From: a virus
Strand: one strand, 5' to 3'
DNA: 45,494 bases
IMG/VR virus record: IMGVR_UViG_3300021957_000074
Coordinates: 1-45,494 of that record
Below the pieces are notes generated by a model. It was not told the origin of the DNA. It did not search any database and was given only the letters and a program-made list of their open reading frames with translations. Below are positions 23,364-30,496 of the stretch, one piece after another. A program made the translations under genes and the position numbers. Each line of letters starts with the position of its first letter. The first letter of the stretch is position 1.

Positions 23364-23411
23364 AAAAAAATAGGCACAAGTCCATCACAACCTGTGCCTA
23401 TTAGGAATAAC
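23364..23411 (-). ncRNA. Possible ~48-nt antisense RNA that is mostly one terminator hairpin
   Basis: AATAGGCACA (23,369-23,378) pairs perfectly with TGTGCCTATT (23,393-23,402), with a 14-nt loop. The T-run (seven T) follows on the minus strand only, so this terminates leftward transcription. A minus-strand TATAAATA lies at 23,417-23,424, placing a start near 23,411. Together they would yield a very short RNA antisense to the gap between the RHH and DUF3987-like genes. On the plus strand the same hairpin could act on the shared mRNA of those genes. No leftward gene reads into it. Confidence 0.45.
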
Positions 23412-23416
23412 AATCA

Positions 23417-23424
23417 TATTTATA
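23417..23424 (-). promoter_or_regulatory. TATAAATA motif facing the 23,364-23,402 terminator
   Basis: Minus-strand TATAAATA with no protein gene downstream in its direction, only the hairpin terminator about 15 bp away. It is the only copy of the motif without a gene or long hairpin directly behind it. Confidence 0.5.
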
Positions 23425-23443
23425 TTCATTATAGGAGTAACAA

Positions 23444-24655
23444 ATGAAAATACAAGAGTACCCAACATCAAACTTCCCACTTCCAATTAGGGAAGCACTA
23501 GACGAGTATTGCCGTTGCCATCAAGTAGATGAGTCATTGGCATATTCTACCTTCTTATCAGTCATAGGCAATATGTTTTCACAAAGTAGTAGTGAGATTC
23601 AAGGTTTTGAGTCACATCCTAACTTATATATGCTATTGGTTGCCAACGCAGGTGTGGGTAAGTCCCACATCTTCAAGTTGATGGACGAGTCGATGCTTCA
23701 TTATGAGAAGACAACCATCACACAAGCAACAAGTGGTGACGAACCTATCACATTGAAGGTAAACAACTTCACTGTAGAAGCATTCACTGATATCATAGTT
23801 GACAATCAAAAGAGAGGGGTAAATAATGGTATGCTCATATATCAAGATGAGTTCACTTCCTTAATGTCAACTATGGGTAAGTATTCCAAAGGTGCTACGA
23901 GTTGTGAGAAGGATTACCTCAAGAGTGGTTTCAATGGTGACATAGAGACTCAAGCAAGGGTAAGTGGTAGTAGAAAGATCAATGGTAAGTGTTACCTATC
24001 TCTACTATCAAGTATCCAACCTGATATGATGCGTCATTATATGAAGAATAAGTTTGATGGTTTCCAAGATAGGTTTCTATTCGCATTTAATAATGTTGAA
24101 AAGGATTACCACTCCATACCATTTAGCAATGATTATAGTGACCTCAAGAGTTATGTCAAGAAGATGAATAATTATATCGTGGGTTTGATTGACAAGGGGT
24201 TGGTTAGAAAATACGATTGGGAGTTCAATGAAGAGTTTGATGTGATGTGGAGAAGCACTATGATTCAATGGCAAGAACTATTAGGAGAGTCCAAAGCGGA
24301 GAAGGTGAAACAACTATGGTATAGGTTGTCAATCATTATGGCAATCATACATAAGAAAGAATACATTGACGTTGATTGTTTTAACAAGGCACAAGACCTA
24401 ATGGATTATTATGTCCAAGGTGTATTGAAGATGGAAGACATTACTGAGGACGATGAAGGTGTGATTCGTGATGAAGTTATATCTACTATAGGTAAGGGGT
24501 TCCATACTACTGCTCAAATGATGAACCGTAGTCGCAAGTTGCAGGGATTCCTCAAGAAGGATAAGAAGAAACTTGATAGCATCCTATTGACGTTGATGAC
24601 TAAAGGGTTGGTTACTAATGATGGTGGTAAGTATTACTTGAAGGAGGAAGTGTGA
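23444..24655 (+). CDS. DUF3987-like AAA+ replication ATPase
   Basis: 403 residues. Walker A is ANAGVGKS at 67-74, Walker B is MLIYQDEF at 130-137 (D135, E136), a sensor-like LLSSIQPD lies at 187-194, and the arginine-finger-like DGFQDRFLFAF has R210. The C-terminal 80 residues look like a winged-helix domain (TTAQMMNRSRKLQGFLKKDKKKLDSILLTLMTKGLV). DUF3987 proteins act as helicase-like initiators in phages and mobile elements. No polymerase, primase or other helicase is visible in phage A, so replication would depend on host enzymes loaded by this protein. AGGAG SD precedes the ATG. Confidence 0.85.
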   Translation: MKIQEYPTSNFPLPIREALDEYCRCHQVDESLAYSTFLSVIGNMFSQSSSEIQGFESHPNLYMLLVANAGVGKSHIFKLMDESMLHYEKTTITQATSGDEPITLKVNNFTVEAFTDIIVDNQKRGVNNGMLIYQDEFTSLMSTMGKYSKGATSCEKDYLKSGFNGDIETQARVSGSRKINGKCYLSLLSSIQPDMMRHYMKNKFDGFQDRFLFAFNNVEKDYHSIPFSNDYSDLKSYVKKMNNYIVGLIDKGLVRKYDWEFNEEFDVMWRSTMIQWQELLGESKAEKVKQLWYRLSIIMAIIHKKEYIDVDCFNKAQDLMDYYVQGVLKMEDITEDDEGVIRDEVISTIGKGFHTTAQMMNRSRKLQGFLKKDKKKLDSILLTLMTKGLVTNDGGKYYLKEEV

Positions 24656-25104
24656 TGAATAAGAAGCAGTATCGTATTCATTGTGGTTGTTATACAATGT
24701 GGTTAAGGAAGGTTAAACTGCCCAACCATTTTACATATGATAGACACATAGACCATAAGTATTCTGTTGAAGAAGGGTTCAAGAATAGCATACCACTGTC
24801 TTTAATAAATAACATTAAAAACTTGAGGGTAATTAGTAAGAAAAAGAATCAAGACAAAAATTGTAAATGTTCTATAAGTTTAGACGAGTTGAATACTTTT
24901 GAGTTTCCAGATAAACACTTCAAAGAATATAATGATGTGTATGATATAGCAAAAGAATCTTTTGATATGTTTAGGTGGCACAGAGAAGATTATATGTCTG
25001 TATATAATAAATTGAAGAGGAAGAAACAAAACATATTAGCACCTTTTATGGCGAAAAGTAGGTTGTATGATTTTAATGATATACCTGAAGAGGTTATGGT
25101 ATGA
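24652..25104 (+). CDS. 150-aa basic protein following the replication ATPase
   Basis: Not recognised. Overlaps the ATPase stop by ATGA and has an AAGGAGG SD. The product is basic and tyrosine-rich, with four cysteines in the first two thirds (HCGC near residues 10-13 and NCKC near 72-75), which could bind a metal. The C-terminus ends in DIPEEVMV. Tight coupling suggests a partner or loader for the ATPase. Its codon use becomes more AT-rich than that of the ATPase gene. Confidence 0.78.
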   Translation: MMNKKQYRIHCGCYTMWLRKVKLPNHFTYDRHIDHKYSVEEGFKNSIPLSLINNIKNLRVISKKKNQDKNCKCSISLDELNTFEFPDKHFKEYNDVYDIAKESFDMFRWHREDYMSVYNKLKRKKQNILAPFMAKSRLYDFNDIPEEVMV

Positions 25105-25217
25105 ATCTAGAAGAAGAAATACTACGAGAGATAATGTTTATTAAATTAAAGATAAGCAAGGACAGAGAGAAAACAATAAACGAGTTAGTAGAATGGTTGA
25201 ATGGAATCTATAAATAA
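25101..25217 (+). CDS. 38-aa helical micropeptide
   Basis: MNLEEEILREIMFIKLKISK then DREKTINELVEWLNGIYK. Its ATG overlaps the previous stop (ATGA), and it overlaps the start of the next gene. An amphipathic helix pair is likely. Function unknown. Confidence 0.6.
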   Translation: MNLEEEILREIMFIKLKISKDREKTINELVEWLNGIYK

Positions 25218-25515
25218 TACTATGAGCAGAACATTAGACCAATTAACAGACCTTGAGATGGAAGTAGTTGACCAGTGGATTGAGTTCAAAGATCCACATG
25301 GACTATGGGAGTTTGAAGCAAGACCCAAGGATGGGTTGGTCCCAGTTGAGTATGAGATATTTTATGTGATGGGTAGTGGACCTATAAATTACATGTATAT
25401 AGCAGAATCTTTCGATGAAATGATGGACGGGTTAGATGTTAATGGATTGAGAGGTGAAATAAAACTCAAGGACATGTCTGTAGTCAACGTCAAACTATGG
25501 GAACGACCGTTGTGA
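25201..25515 (+). CDS. 104-aa acidic early protein
   Basis: Not recognised. TLDQLTDLEMEVVDQWIEFKDPHGLWEFEARPKDGLVPVEYEIFYVMGSG reads as a helix followed by beta strands. Acidic overall and without membrane segments. The start may be 25,201 or the ATG at 25,222; neither has a strong SD, and coupling to the 38-aa gene may matter. It is the last gene of the replication operon. Confidence 0.7.
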   Translation: MESINNTMSRTLDQLTDLEMEVVDQWIEFKDPHGLWEFEARPKDGLVPVEYEIFYVMGSGPINYMYIAESFDEMMDGLDVNGLRGEIKLKDMSVVNVKLWERPL

Positions 25516-25590
25516 GCATTTTGCCTCTAGACCCCCAGATAGGCATCCTCTGCTTTCTCTTGGGAAGACTAACAAAAAGAGAATAAACAC

Positions 25591-25628
25591 TTTACTTTAC
25601 TGTAATAGGTGTTATAATAGTATAAATA
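25591..25628 (+). promoter_or_regulatory. Tandem sigma70 and TATAAATA promoters before the structured RNA
   Basis: TTTACT, 16 bp, TATAAT (25,591-25,618), followed at once by TATAAATA (25,621-25,628). Two start signals in a row point to expression at more than one stage. Confidence 0.6.
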
Positions 25629-25633
25629 AGAGT

Positions 25634-25737
25634 GAAGGTTGGGTAGGCACAGTTTGAAAGGTATGAAATAAAGTATCGTCAACGTTCTACTCCAAATTGA
25701 TATTAGACGGCACTTAATTAAGTCCTATCCAACCTTT
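25634..25737 (+). ncRNA. Candidate ~103-nt structured non-coding RNA
   Basis: A 13-bp stem closes the whole element: 25,635-25,647 (AAGGTTGGGTAGG) with 25,724-25,736 (CCTATCCAACCTT), one G-U pair. Inside are a possible 6-bp helix (25,651-25,656 with 25,693-25,698) and a small ACTT-AATT-AAGT hairpin at 25,712-25,723. The expected start of the TATAAATA promoter at 25,621 falls on the base of the stem, and the next promoter begins 4 bp after it. No credible ORF lies within. It does not fold as a tRNA and I do not recognise the family. There is no strong T-run (TTTCTT only). Confidence 0.55.
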
Positions 25738-25739
25738 CT

Positions 25740-25747
25740 TATAAATA
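25740..25747 (+). promoter_or_regulatory. TATAAATA promoter for the 43-aa coiled-coil gene
   Basis: Plus-strand TATAAATA, 25 nt upstream of the ATG at 25,772, with AAGGAG between. It abuts the structured RNA candidate. Confidence 0.6.
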
Positions 25748-25771
25748 ACAGTAGTCAACAAAGGAGTAGAC

Positions 25772-25903
25772 ATGATACACAGCATTAATAATAACCTCAA
25801 AGAGATACAGCAAGCACTGAAGACTCTTGAAGAGAAGATAGACCGCAACCTCAAACTAACGCAAGAAATACTAAAGACGTTAGAGGAGATAAACAAAGTG
25901 TAA
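25772..25903 (+). CDS. 43-aa coiled-coil micropeptide
   Basis: MIHSINNNLKEIQQALKTLE then EKIDRNLKLTQEILKTLEEI and NKV. Regular leucine/isoleucine spacing gives a near-perfect coiled coil. Strong SD and its own promoter show that it is a real gene, expressed alone. Confidence 0.68.
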   Translation: MIHSINNNLKEIQQALKTLEEKIDRNLKLTQEILKTLEEINKV

Positions 25904-25935
25904 TAATATTCACACTCTACCTAAGTTCCGATTTA

Positions 25936-25943
25936 TATAAATA
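25936..25943 (+). promoter_or_regulatory. TATAAATA promoter for the HNH gene
   Basis: Plus-strand TATAAATA, 54 nt upstream of the ATG at 25,997. The leader includes a hairpin in which TAGAC pairs with GTCTA and TAAA with TTTA, just before the SD. Confidence 0.58.
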
Positions 25944-25996
25944 CTATTGTAGACATAAAAGTTTTAGTCTATAGTAACCATTACAAGGAGTAGAAC

Positions 25997-26599
25997 ATGG
26001 GAACGCAAAAGGCAACAGAGTGTAAAGAGTGTGGGGTAGAGAGGAACGATGAGTTCTATGGCAAGTTATGTAAAGACTGCTATCTATCGTATTGTAGGGA
26101 CTACTATCACAAGAATAGTGAGAAGAGTAACAAGTCAACGATGGAGTGGAGAGAGAATAACATTGAGCAGTATAGGGAGATGCAGAGGTTGTATCATCGC
26201 AATAGGTATAACGACCCTGATAAGAAGAGAAAGATGCAGTTGAAGAATCGTTTTGGTAATGTATTGAAGCAATGGATAACAACACATAGATTGGACACCC
26301 ATGTGTTACCTACATTGAAAGAGAAGACACTTACTAAGATAGAGGAATTGATTGGATGTGACTTCTCAATGCTAATTGATAGGTTTGAGAAGCAGTGGAA
26401 GAAGGACTATGGTTGTGACATAGATTGGAATGACATGTTTATTAAATCATGTGACGGCAAACTTGAGTTGGAACATATTATGCCAGTTCGTGCATTTGAT
26501 TTTACAATGGAACAAGACGTTGATACTTGTTGGCACTTTGGTAATCTAAAGATGCTCAAGCAAATAGATAATAGAACTGGCAGACCTGTTAGAGTATAG
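25997..26599 (+). CDS. HNH endonuclease-like protein with N-terminal zinc ribbon
   Basis: 200 residues. C9/C12 and C25/C28 form a CxxC-12-CxxC ribbon. The C-terminal nuclease core reads LELEHIMPVRAF (E159, H160), CWHFGNLKML (H180, N183) and IDN (N192), matching the EH...H..N...N arrangement of HNH enzymes. The middle is helical and basic. SD AAGGAG. It stands alone with its own promoter and a terminator behind it, as free-standing phage homing nucleases often do. A packaging-associated HNH is less likely because the gene is not near terminase. Confidence 0.82.
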   Translation: MGTQKATECKECGVERNDEFYGKLCKDCYLSYCRDYYHKNSEKSNKSTMEWRENNIEQYREMQRLYHRNRYNDPDKKRKMQLKNRFGNVLKQWITTHRLDTHVLPTLKEKTLTKIEELIGCDFSMLIDRFEKQWKKDYGCDIDWNDMFIKSCDGKLELEHIMPVRAFDFTMEQDVDTCWHFGNLKMLKQIDNRTGRPVRV

Positions 26600-26632
26600 A
26601 ATGACATAAAGTATCATTTAATTATACTTATT

Positions 26633-26664
26633 GGGAAGGGAGGGATGAAAGTCCTTCCCTTTTT
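26633..26664 (+). terminator. Intrinsic terminator closing the rightward cluster
   Basis: GGGAAGG pairs with CCTTCCC over a 13-nt loop, followed by TTTTT. It stands between the convergent HNH gene and the leftward ejection genes; in the leftward direction it lacks a T-run. Confidence 0.85.
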
Positions 26665-26667
26665 CTA

Positions 26668-29202
26668 TTAAAAGAATGTTTTCTTTGGTTTTTCGTACTG
26701 GTTCGCACTAGGCATGGGAACTGTAAACCCTTGGTTCGCACTAGGCATAGGAACCGTATCATCTTCATTTGGTACTACCACATTTGATCCATGTTTCCTT
26801 TCCCACATATCTTGTAGTCTCTCCATTTCATCTAATATGGGTGTAAGTTTACTGAGTACAGCACCCTCTACGTCTAATCTATTATACTCTTTAATTAAAG
26901 CACTCATTTCTGGAGTATCCTTCAACTCTTGTGGGATATAACCGAAACTCTCTTGAGGTATTTGCTGTTGGTTACCACTAGATTGTAGTGCCTCTTCTTC
27001 AGACCTTCTCCTTAACAAGTTTCTATATAGATACATCCTCATAGCAGGATCTTCTTGTTGTTTGATAAACTCTTCGGTTAGGTTATCAGGTAATTGTTTA
27101 TTGTCTAGCATTTGTTGTTGGTTACCACTAGATAGAGGTATCTCTTTAGGGTTCTGCATGTCTTCTTGGTTTGGTAACGTTAAGTCAGCAGTATCAACGA
27201 TTGCTTTCATATCTGGTTCCATCACTTGTCTTCTTATGTTATGACCAAGGTATCCCATCAAGTCTTTGACCTCTCTGGTTTTCAAGTATCTCTTTGCCGT
27301 GATGAGTTGTTCTGGTGACATACCACCTACTATAGAAGGTCTATAAAATCCTTTATTAGTCTTAGCACTATCAATACTTGCTCGTTGTAGATATGCTAGT
27401 CTTGACAGTTTATCTACTAAACCTTTAGGGTTCTCTTTTGCCATAGTCTTCATTAGTAGAGCAAACCCACCAGTAGCAACACCACCAGTTACATCACCAA
27501 AAGCAAGACCACCTGCAAGACCAGTAGCAATAGGACTATCAGAAAACAATTGTTTAATTTGTCTAAGAGCATCACTATCTTTAGGCATAATAGAGTCAAC
27601 GTTTATCTTTGCTCTACCTATATTAGTCAGTGCTTTCTGTGCTCTATCACCAGATATACCTGATTTGTGAACCTTCTTTATTAATTCGTCTGCTATCTCA
27701 TTCTGTGTGTCGAGATATTCCTTTAGGGTCTTTGGGTTCCTCTTCATTAGTTGACTTTGTATATAGATGTGGGTATCCCTCTCGTCAATAGAAACACCAT
27801 TATCTTTGAACCAAGCATTAGCATCCTTCCATCTACCATCTAATATATCAGAAGGTTTTAGTTCAGCAAACTCAGGATTGTCTAAGTAACCCCTAAGTAA
27901 CGATATATCCTCTGATAGTTTAGAGTTCTTGGGAAGGAAACCATGTCTCTGTGCGTGATCTAGGAATAAAATATCAGACATACCTTTCATATCTTGAAGT
28001 ACCTTATCATCAAACCCCATACTTCTCATATCTTCCAATACCTCGTCCTTCATTCCTTTGACCACTTTATTAGTCTGTTGGAGCATTGAGGTTCCTACTA
28101 TATATTCAGACTTAGTTCCTCTAATATCCCTCAACAATTCTTTTCTAGTGTCTAATGGAATATCATCAGAGTCACGAATGATTTGTTCTGCGAAGTTACT
28201 GACCCTTTGCTTAGAATCCTTTCTTGGTTCTATTGCCTTCCTTAGTTTATCTCTAGTTGATTTTGTATCGGACATTACACCTAGTGTTTCTCCCAATGGT
28301 TTATTGCCACCCATACTACCTAGTAACCATTTACCCATTGCTCCTTGAGCATTGGAAATCTTCTCTCCTACGAATGGAATCTTTCTAGCAGTCTTGCCTA
28401 CTAGACCTAATCCACCAATAGCAGTGTCCATAAGGATACTACTTCCTGCTTCTACTCCTGCGTCTTGTAATGTGGCACCAGTATCACCTGTCGTTAAACC
28501 AGTCGTAGCACCCTCTACAATGCCACCCTTGAGTCCTTCCCTAATAGAAGTCCCAATCTTTGATAGTGATGGTCCTATGCCCATTTTACCCCCTATAGCA
28601 CCCATTCCTTTACTACCATAATAAAACTTCATTGCTTCAAAGATAAAGTCTGGGGAATCAGCAACAACTGCCATTAGGTCTTCGTTAGGAGCATCAAGGT
28701 AAAACTTCTCTGTCTCATCTCCCTTTCGTATCTTCACTAATACATTACCATTGTCGTCTGTCTCTTGTCCTAAGAAGTTATCCTTGAATAGACCCTTTAG
28801 GTTGTCCAAACGACCTTGAGGGGTGTTTGTGAACATATCCATGAAAGCGGTCTTCATTACATCTAAACCATATGGTGATGTACCTTCTGGTAATGCTGAC
28901 GATAGTTGGGCAGATGGGTCACGAATGTCCTTATATTGTGGTTGTTGGGGTTGAGGTGGGACCATAGGAGCAGGTGCTCCACCCATAGCACTCATCATCC
29001 CTTGTGGTTGTTGAAGGTCCAAAGGAGCAGGTGCTTGAAGAGGTGGTGCTTGGTCAAATGGAACATCATACCCATGTGTCTCGTAGTGTGCTAGGAGTGG
29101 GTCTTGTTCCAATGATTGTGTGTTACCAGACCCTTGAGAAGGGAAAGGAACATCATACCCATGTTTGTCATAATGGGCAAGCAACTCTTCATTCGTAGGC
29201 AT
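26668..29202 (-). CDS. 844-aa putative ejection protein (internal virion protein)
   Basis: The N-terminus holds two copies of LLAHY-[DE]-.HGYDVPF within 50 residues, followed by a proline/glutamine-rich linker. Residues 180-300 are glycine-rich and semi-hydrophobic, and another such stretch (SPIATGLAGGLAFGDVTGGVATGGFALLM) lies around 590-625. The C-terminus repeats VPMPSANQ twice. A large protein with amphipathic and glycine-rich segments, third in a row after two helical proteins, fits the P22 gp16-type ejection slot, whose proteins cross the host envelope with the DNA. No enzymatic motif is visible. Overlaps the gene upstream by 1 bp. Confidence 0.75.
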   Translation of the reverse strand: MPTNEELLAHYDKHGYDVPFPSQGSGNTQSLEQDPLLAHYETHGYDVPFDQAPPLQAPAPLDLQQPQGMMSAMGGAPAPMVPPQPQQPQYKDIRDPSAQLSSALPEGTSPYGLDVMKTAFMDMFTNTPQGRLDNLKGLFKDNFLGQETDDNGNVLVKIRKGDETEKFYLDAPNEDLMAVVADSPDFIFEAMKFYYGSKGMGAIGGKMGIGPSLSKIGTSIREGLKGGIVEGATTGLTTGDTGATLQDAGVEAGSSILMDTAIGGLGLVGKTARKIPFVGEKISNAQGAMGKWLLGSMGGNKPLGETLGVMSDTKSTRDKLRKAIEPRKDSKQRVSNFAEQIIRDSDDIPLDTRKELLRDIRGTKSEYIVGTSMLQQTNKVVKGMKDEVLEDMRSMGFDDKVLQDMKGMSDILFLDHAQRHGFLPKNSKLSEDISLLRGYLDNPEFAELKPSDILDGRWKDANAWFKDNGVSIDERDTHIYIQSQLMKRNPKTLKEYLDTQNEIADELIKKVHKSGISGDRAQKALTNIGRAKINVDSIMPKDSDALRQIKQLFSDSPIATGLAGGLAFGDVTGGVATGGFALLMKTMAKENPKGLVDKLSRLAYLQRASIDSAKTNKGFYRPSIVGGMSPEQLITAKRYLKTREVKDLMGYLGHNIRRQVMEPDMKAIVDTADLTLPNQEDMQNPKEIPLSSGNQQQMLDNKQLPDNLTEEFIKQQEDPAMRMYLYRNLLRRRSEEEALQSSGNQQQIPQESFGYIPQELKDTPEMSALIKEYNRLDVEGAVLSKLTPILDEMERLQDMWERKHGSNVVVPNEDDTVPMPSANQGFTVPMPSANQYEKPKKTFF

Positions 29203-30488
29203 TAGTAGAACACTCCATTAACTGCTTCTGCGGTTTCTGCATCAAGTTTAGGGAAAGGAACTCTGTTACCAGAAACCTTTGCGTATTCCCTTTCCCATAA
29301 GTCTCTAATGTCAGTGTAAGACACTTCTGGTCTATCTCTTTTGATTGCTTGAGAAAACTCATAGAATGTTTTAACTTCGTGTGCTCCTGTAGCAAGGTTC
29401 TTCTTGACTGCCACTTTAGGGAAGTCTTGTACCTTAGCAATAACGGATGATACTCTTGCCATGTCTTTGCCACCTTGTTTATCAAGAATAGCATTCTCAA
29501 GCAAACGACTCTCATACTTAAACTCATTCTCAGCAATCATAAGTTTATATGAAGCAATCAATGATGCTTTCCTATCGGTGATAGTACCCAAAGCAGAAGC
29601 AACTCTCTCACCTTCAGCATTAGAGATAGCACCTGTTAGGAATGTCTTAAGGACACCCAAGTTTTGTTTCTCAAGTGACTTTTGAAGTTGTTCCAATGAT
29701 TGTGCATCTCTGACAAATGCGGTATCAATGCCAAGTGCTGACATAGTGTTACCCAATACGGATTTCCAAGATGCTAAATTGTTGAACTCATCCTCTGGAA
29801 GTTGGTCGATTTGTCCAACTGCCCCTCTCAAACCATTCAATGTAGATGCTAGTTTTCTATTCTCTTGAATATTCTCTTTGATTAGGTCAGTGGATGCCTT
29901 GTACTTAGGATCACGGGGGTCCAAGGACGTAGACACTGGTTTTGTTTTGTATGATACTTCATCCAATGTAAGAGGAGATAAGTCCCCTTCTTCAATCAGA
30001 TCTCGGTATCTTTGGTTATATGTCTTCACTAAGAACTCAGGTTTCTCTAACTCTCTTGACTTCTCCATGTATGTAAGACGGTCATCCATAGCAGTATCAA
30101 CCCTCTTTTGACGATTGGAAACTCTAGTCTCATCATCGTCTGCTTTCTTCTCCAACATCTCTCTTTGTTGTTTAGCAAGGTCAAGTGCTTGTTGTCTCCT
30201 TGCCTCTTCGTCCTTGAGTTCCTTCTCTCTTAATAGTTGTCTGCTTTTGATCTCTTCAATAGCAACTCGTCTTTTCTCTTCTTCTGCTTTGAAAGCATCC
30301 TCTCGTTGTCTTTCGATCTCAAGATTCTCTTGGTCCCTAGCAATCTTTTCAAGTTTCTGACTTCTCTCATGTATCTTATTTTCATTATCAAGAAAGTTCT
30401 GATCCATTTCTAGAGGTTGAGATGTAGGCAATAGTCCTGCTCGCAAACCACGAGGTTGGTTCAAATTAAGTTCTGGTATCATTCCCAT
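29202..30488 (-). CDS. 428-aa coiled-coil putative ejection protein
   Basis: Residues 35-150 are a continuous charged coiled coil (RSQKLEKIARDQENLEIERQREDAFKAEEEKRRVAIEEIKSRQ...). The rest is mostly helical with an SGNRVPFPKLDAETAEAVNGVFY end. No membrane span. It lies 8 bp after the 1,048-aa gene with a GGAG-like SD and 1 bp overlap with the 844-aa gene. In P22 the three ejection genes (7, 20, 16) lie together at this point of the late operon, so this corresponds to the middle member by order. Similarity to gp20 cannot be judged by eye. Confidence 0.75.
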   Translation of the reverse strand: MGMIPELNLNQPRGLRAGLLPTSQPLEMDQNFLDNENKIHERSQKLEKIARDQENLEIERQREDAFKAEEEKRRVAIEEIKSRQLLREKELKDEEARRQQALDLAKQQREMLEKKADDDETRVSNRQKRVDTAMDDRLTYMEKSRELEKPEFLVKTYNQRYRDLIEEGDLSPLTLDEVSYKTKPVSTSLDPRDPKYKASTDLIKENIQENRKLASTLNGLRGAVGQIDQLPEDEFNNLASWKSVLGNTMSALGIDTAFVRDAQSLEQLQKSLEKQNLGVLKTFLTGAISNAEGERVASALGTITDRKASLIASYKLMIAENEFKYESRLLENAILDKQGGKDMARVSSVIAKVQDFPKVAVKKNLATGAHEVKTFYEFSQAIKRDRPEVSYTDIRDLWEREYAKVSGNRVPFPKLDAETAEAVNGVFY

Positions 30489-30496
30489 GTTCTCTC

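Noticed and set aside
25516-25590. Weak TGCCT...AGGCA inverted repeat after the 104-aa gene as a terminator.
   Set aside because: The stem is short and no T-run follows.
25634-25737. tRNA gene at the closed-stem RNA candidate.
   Set aside because: The end stem is 13 bp rather than 7, and no anticodon, D or T arms can be drawn.
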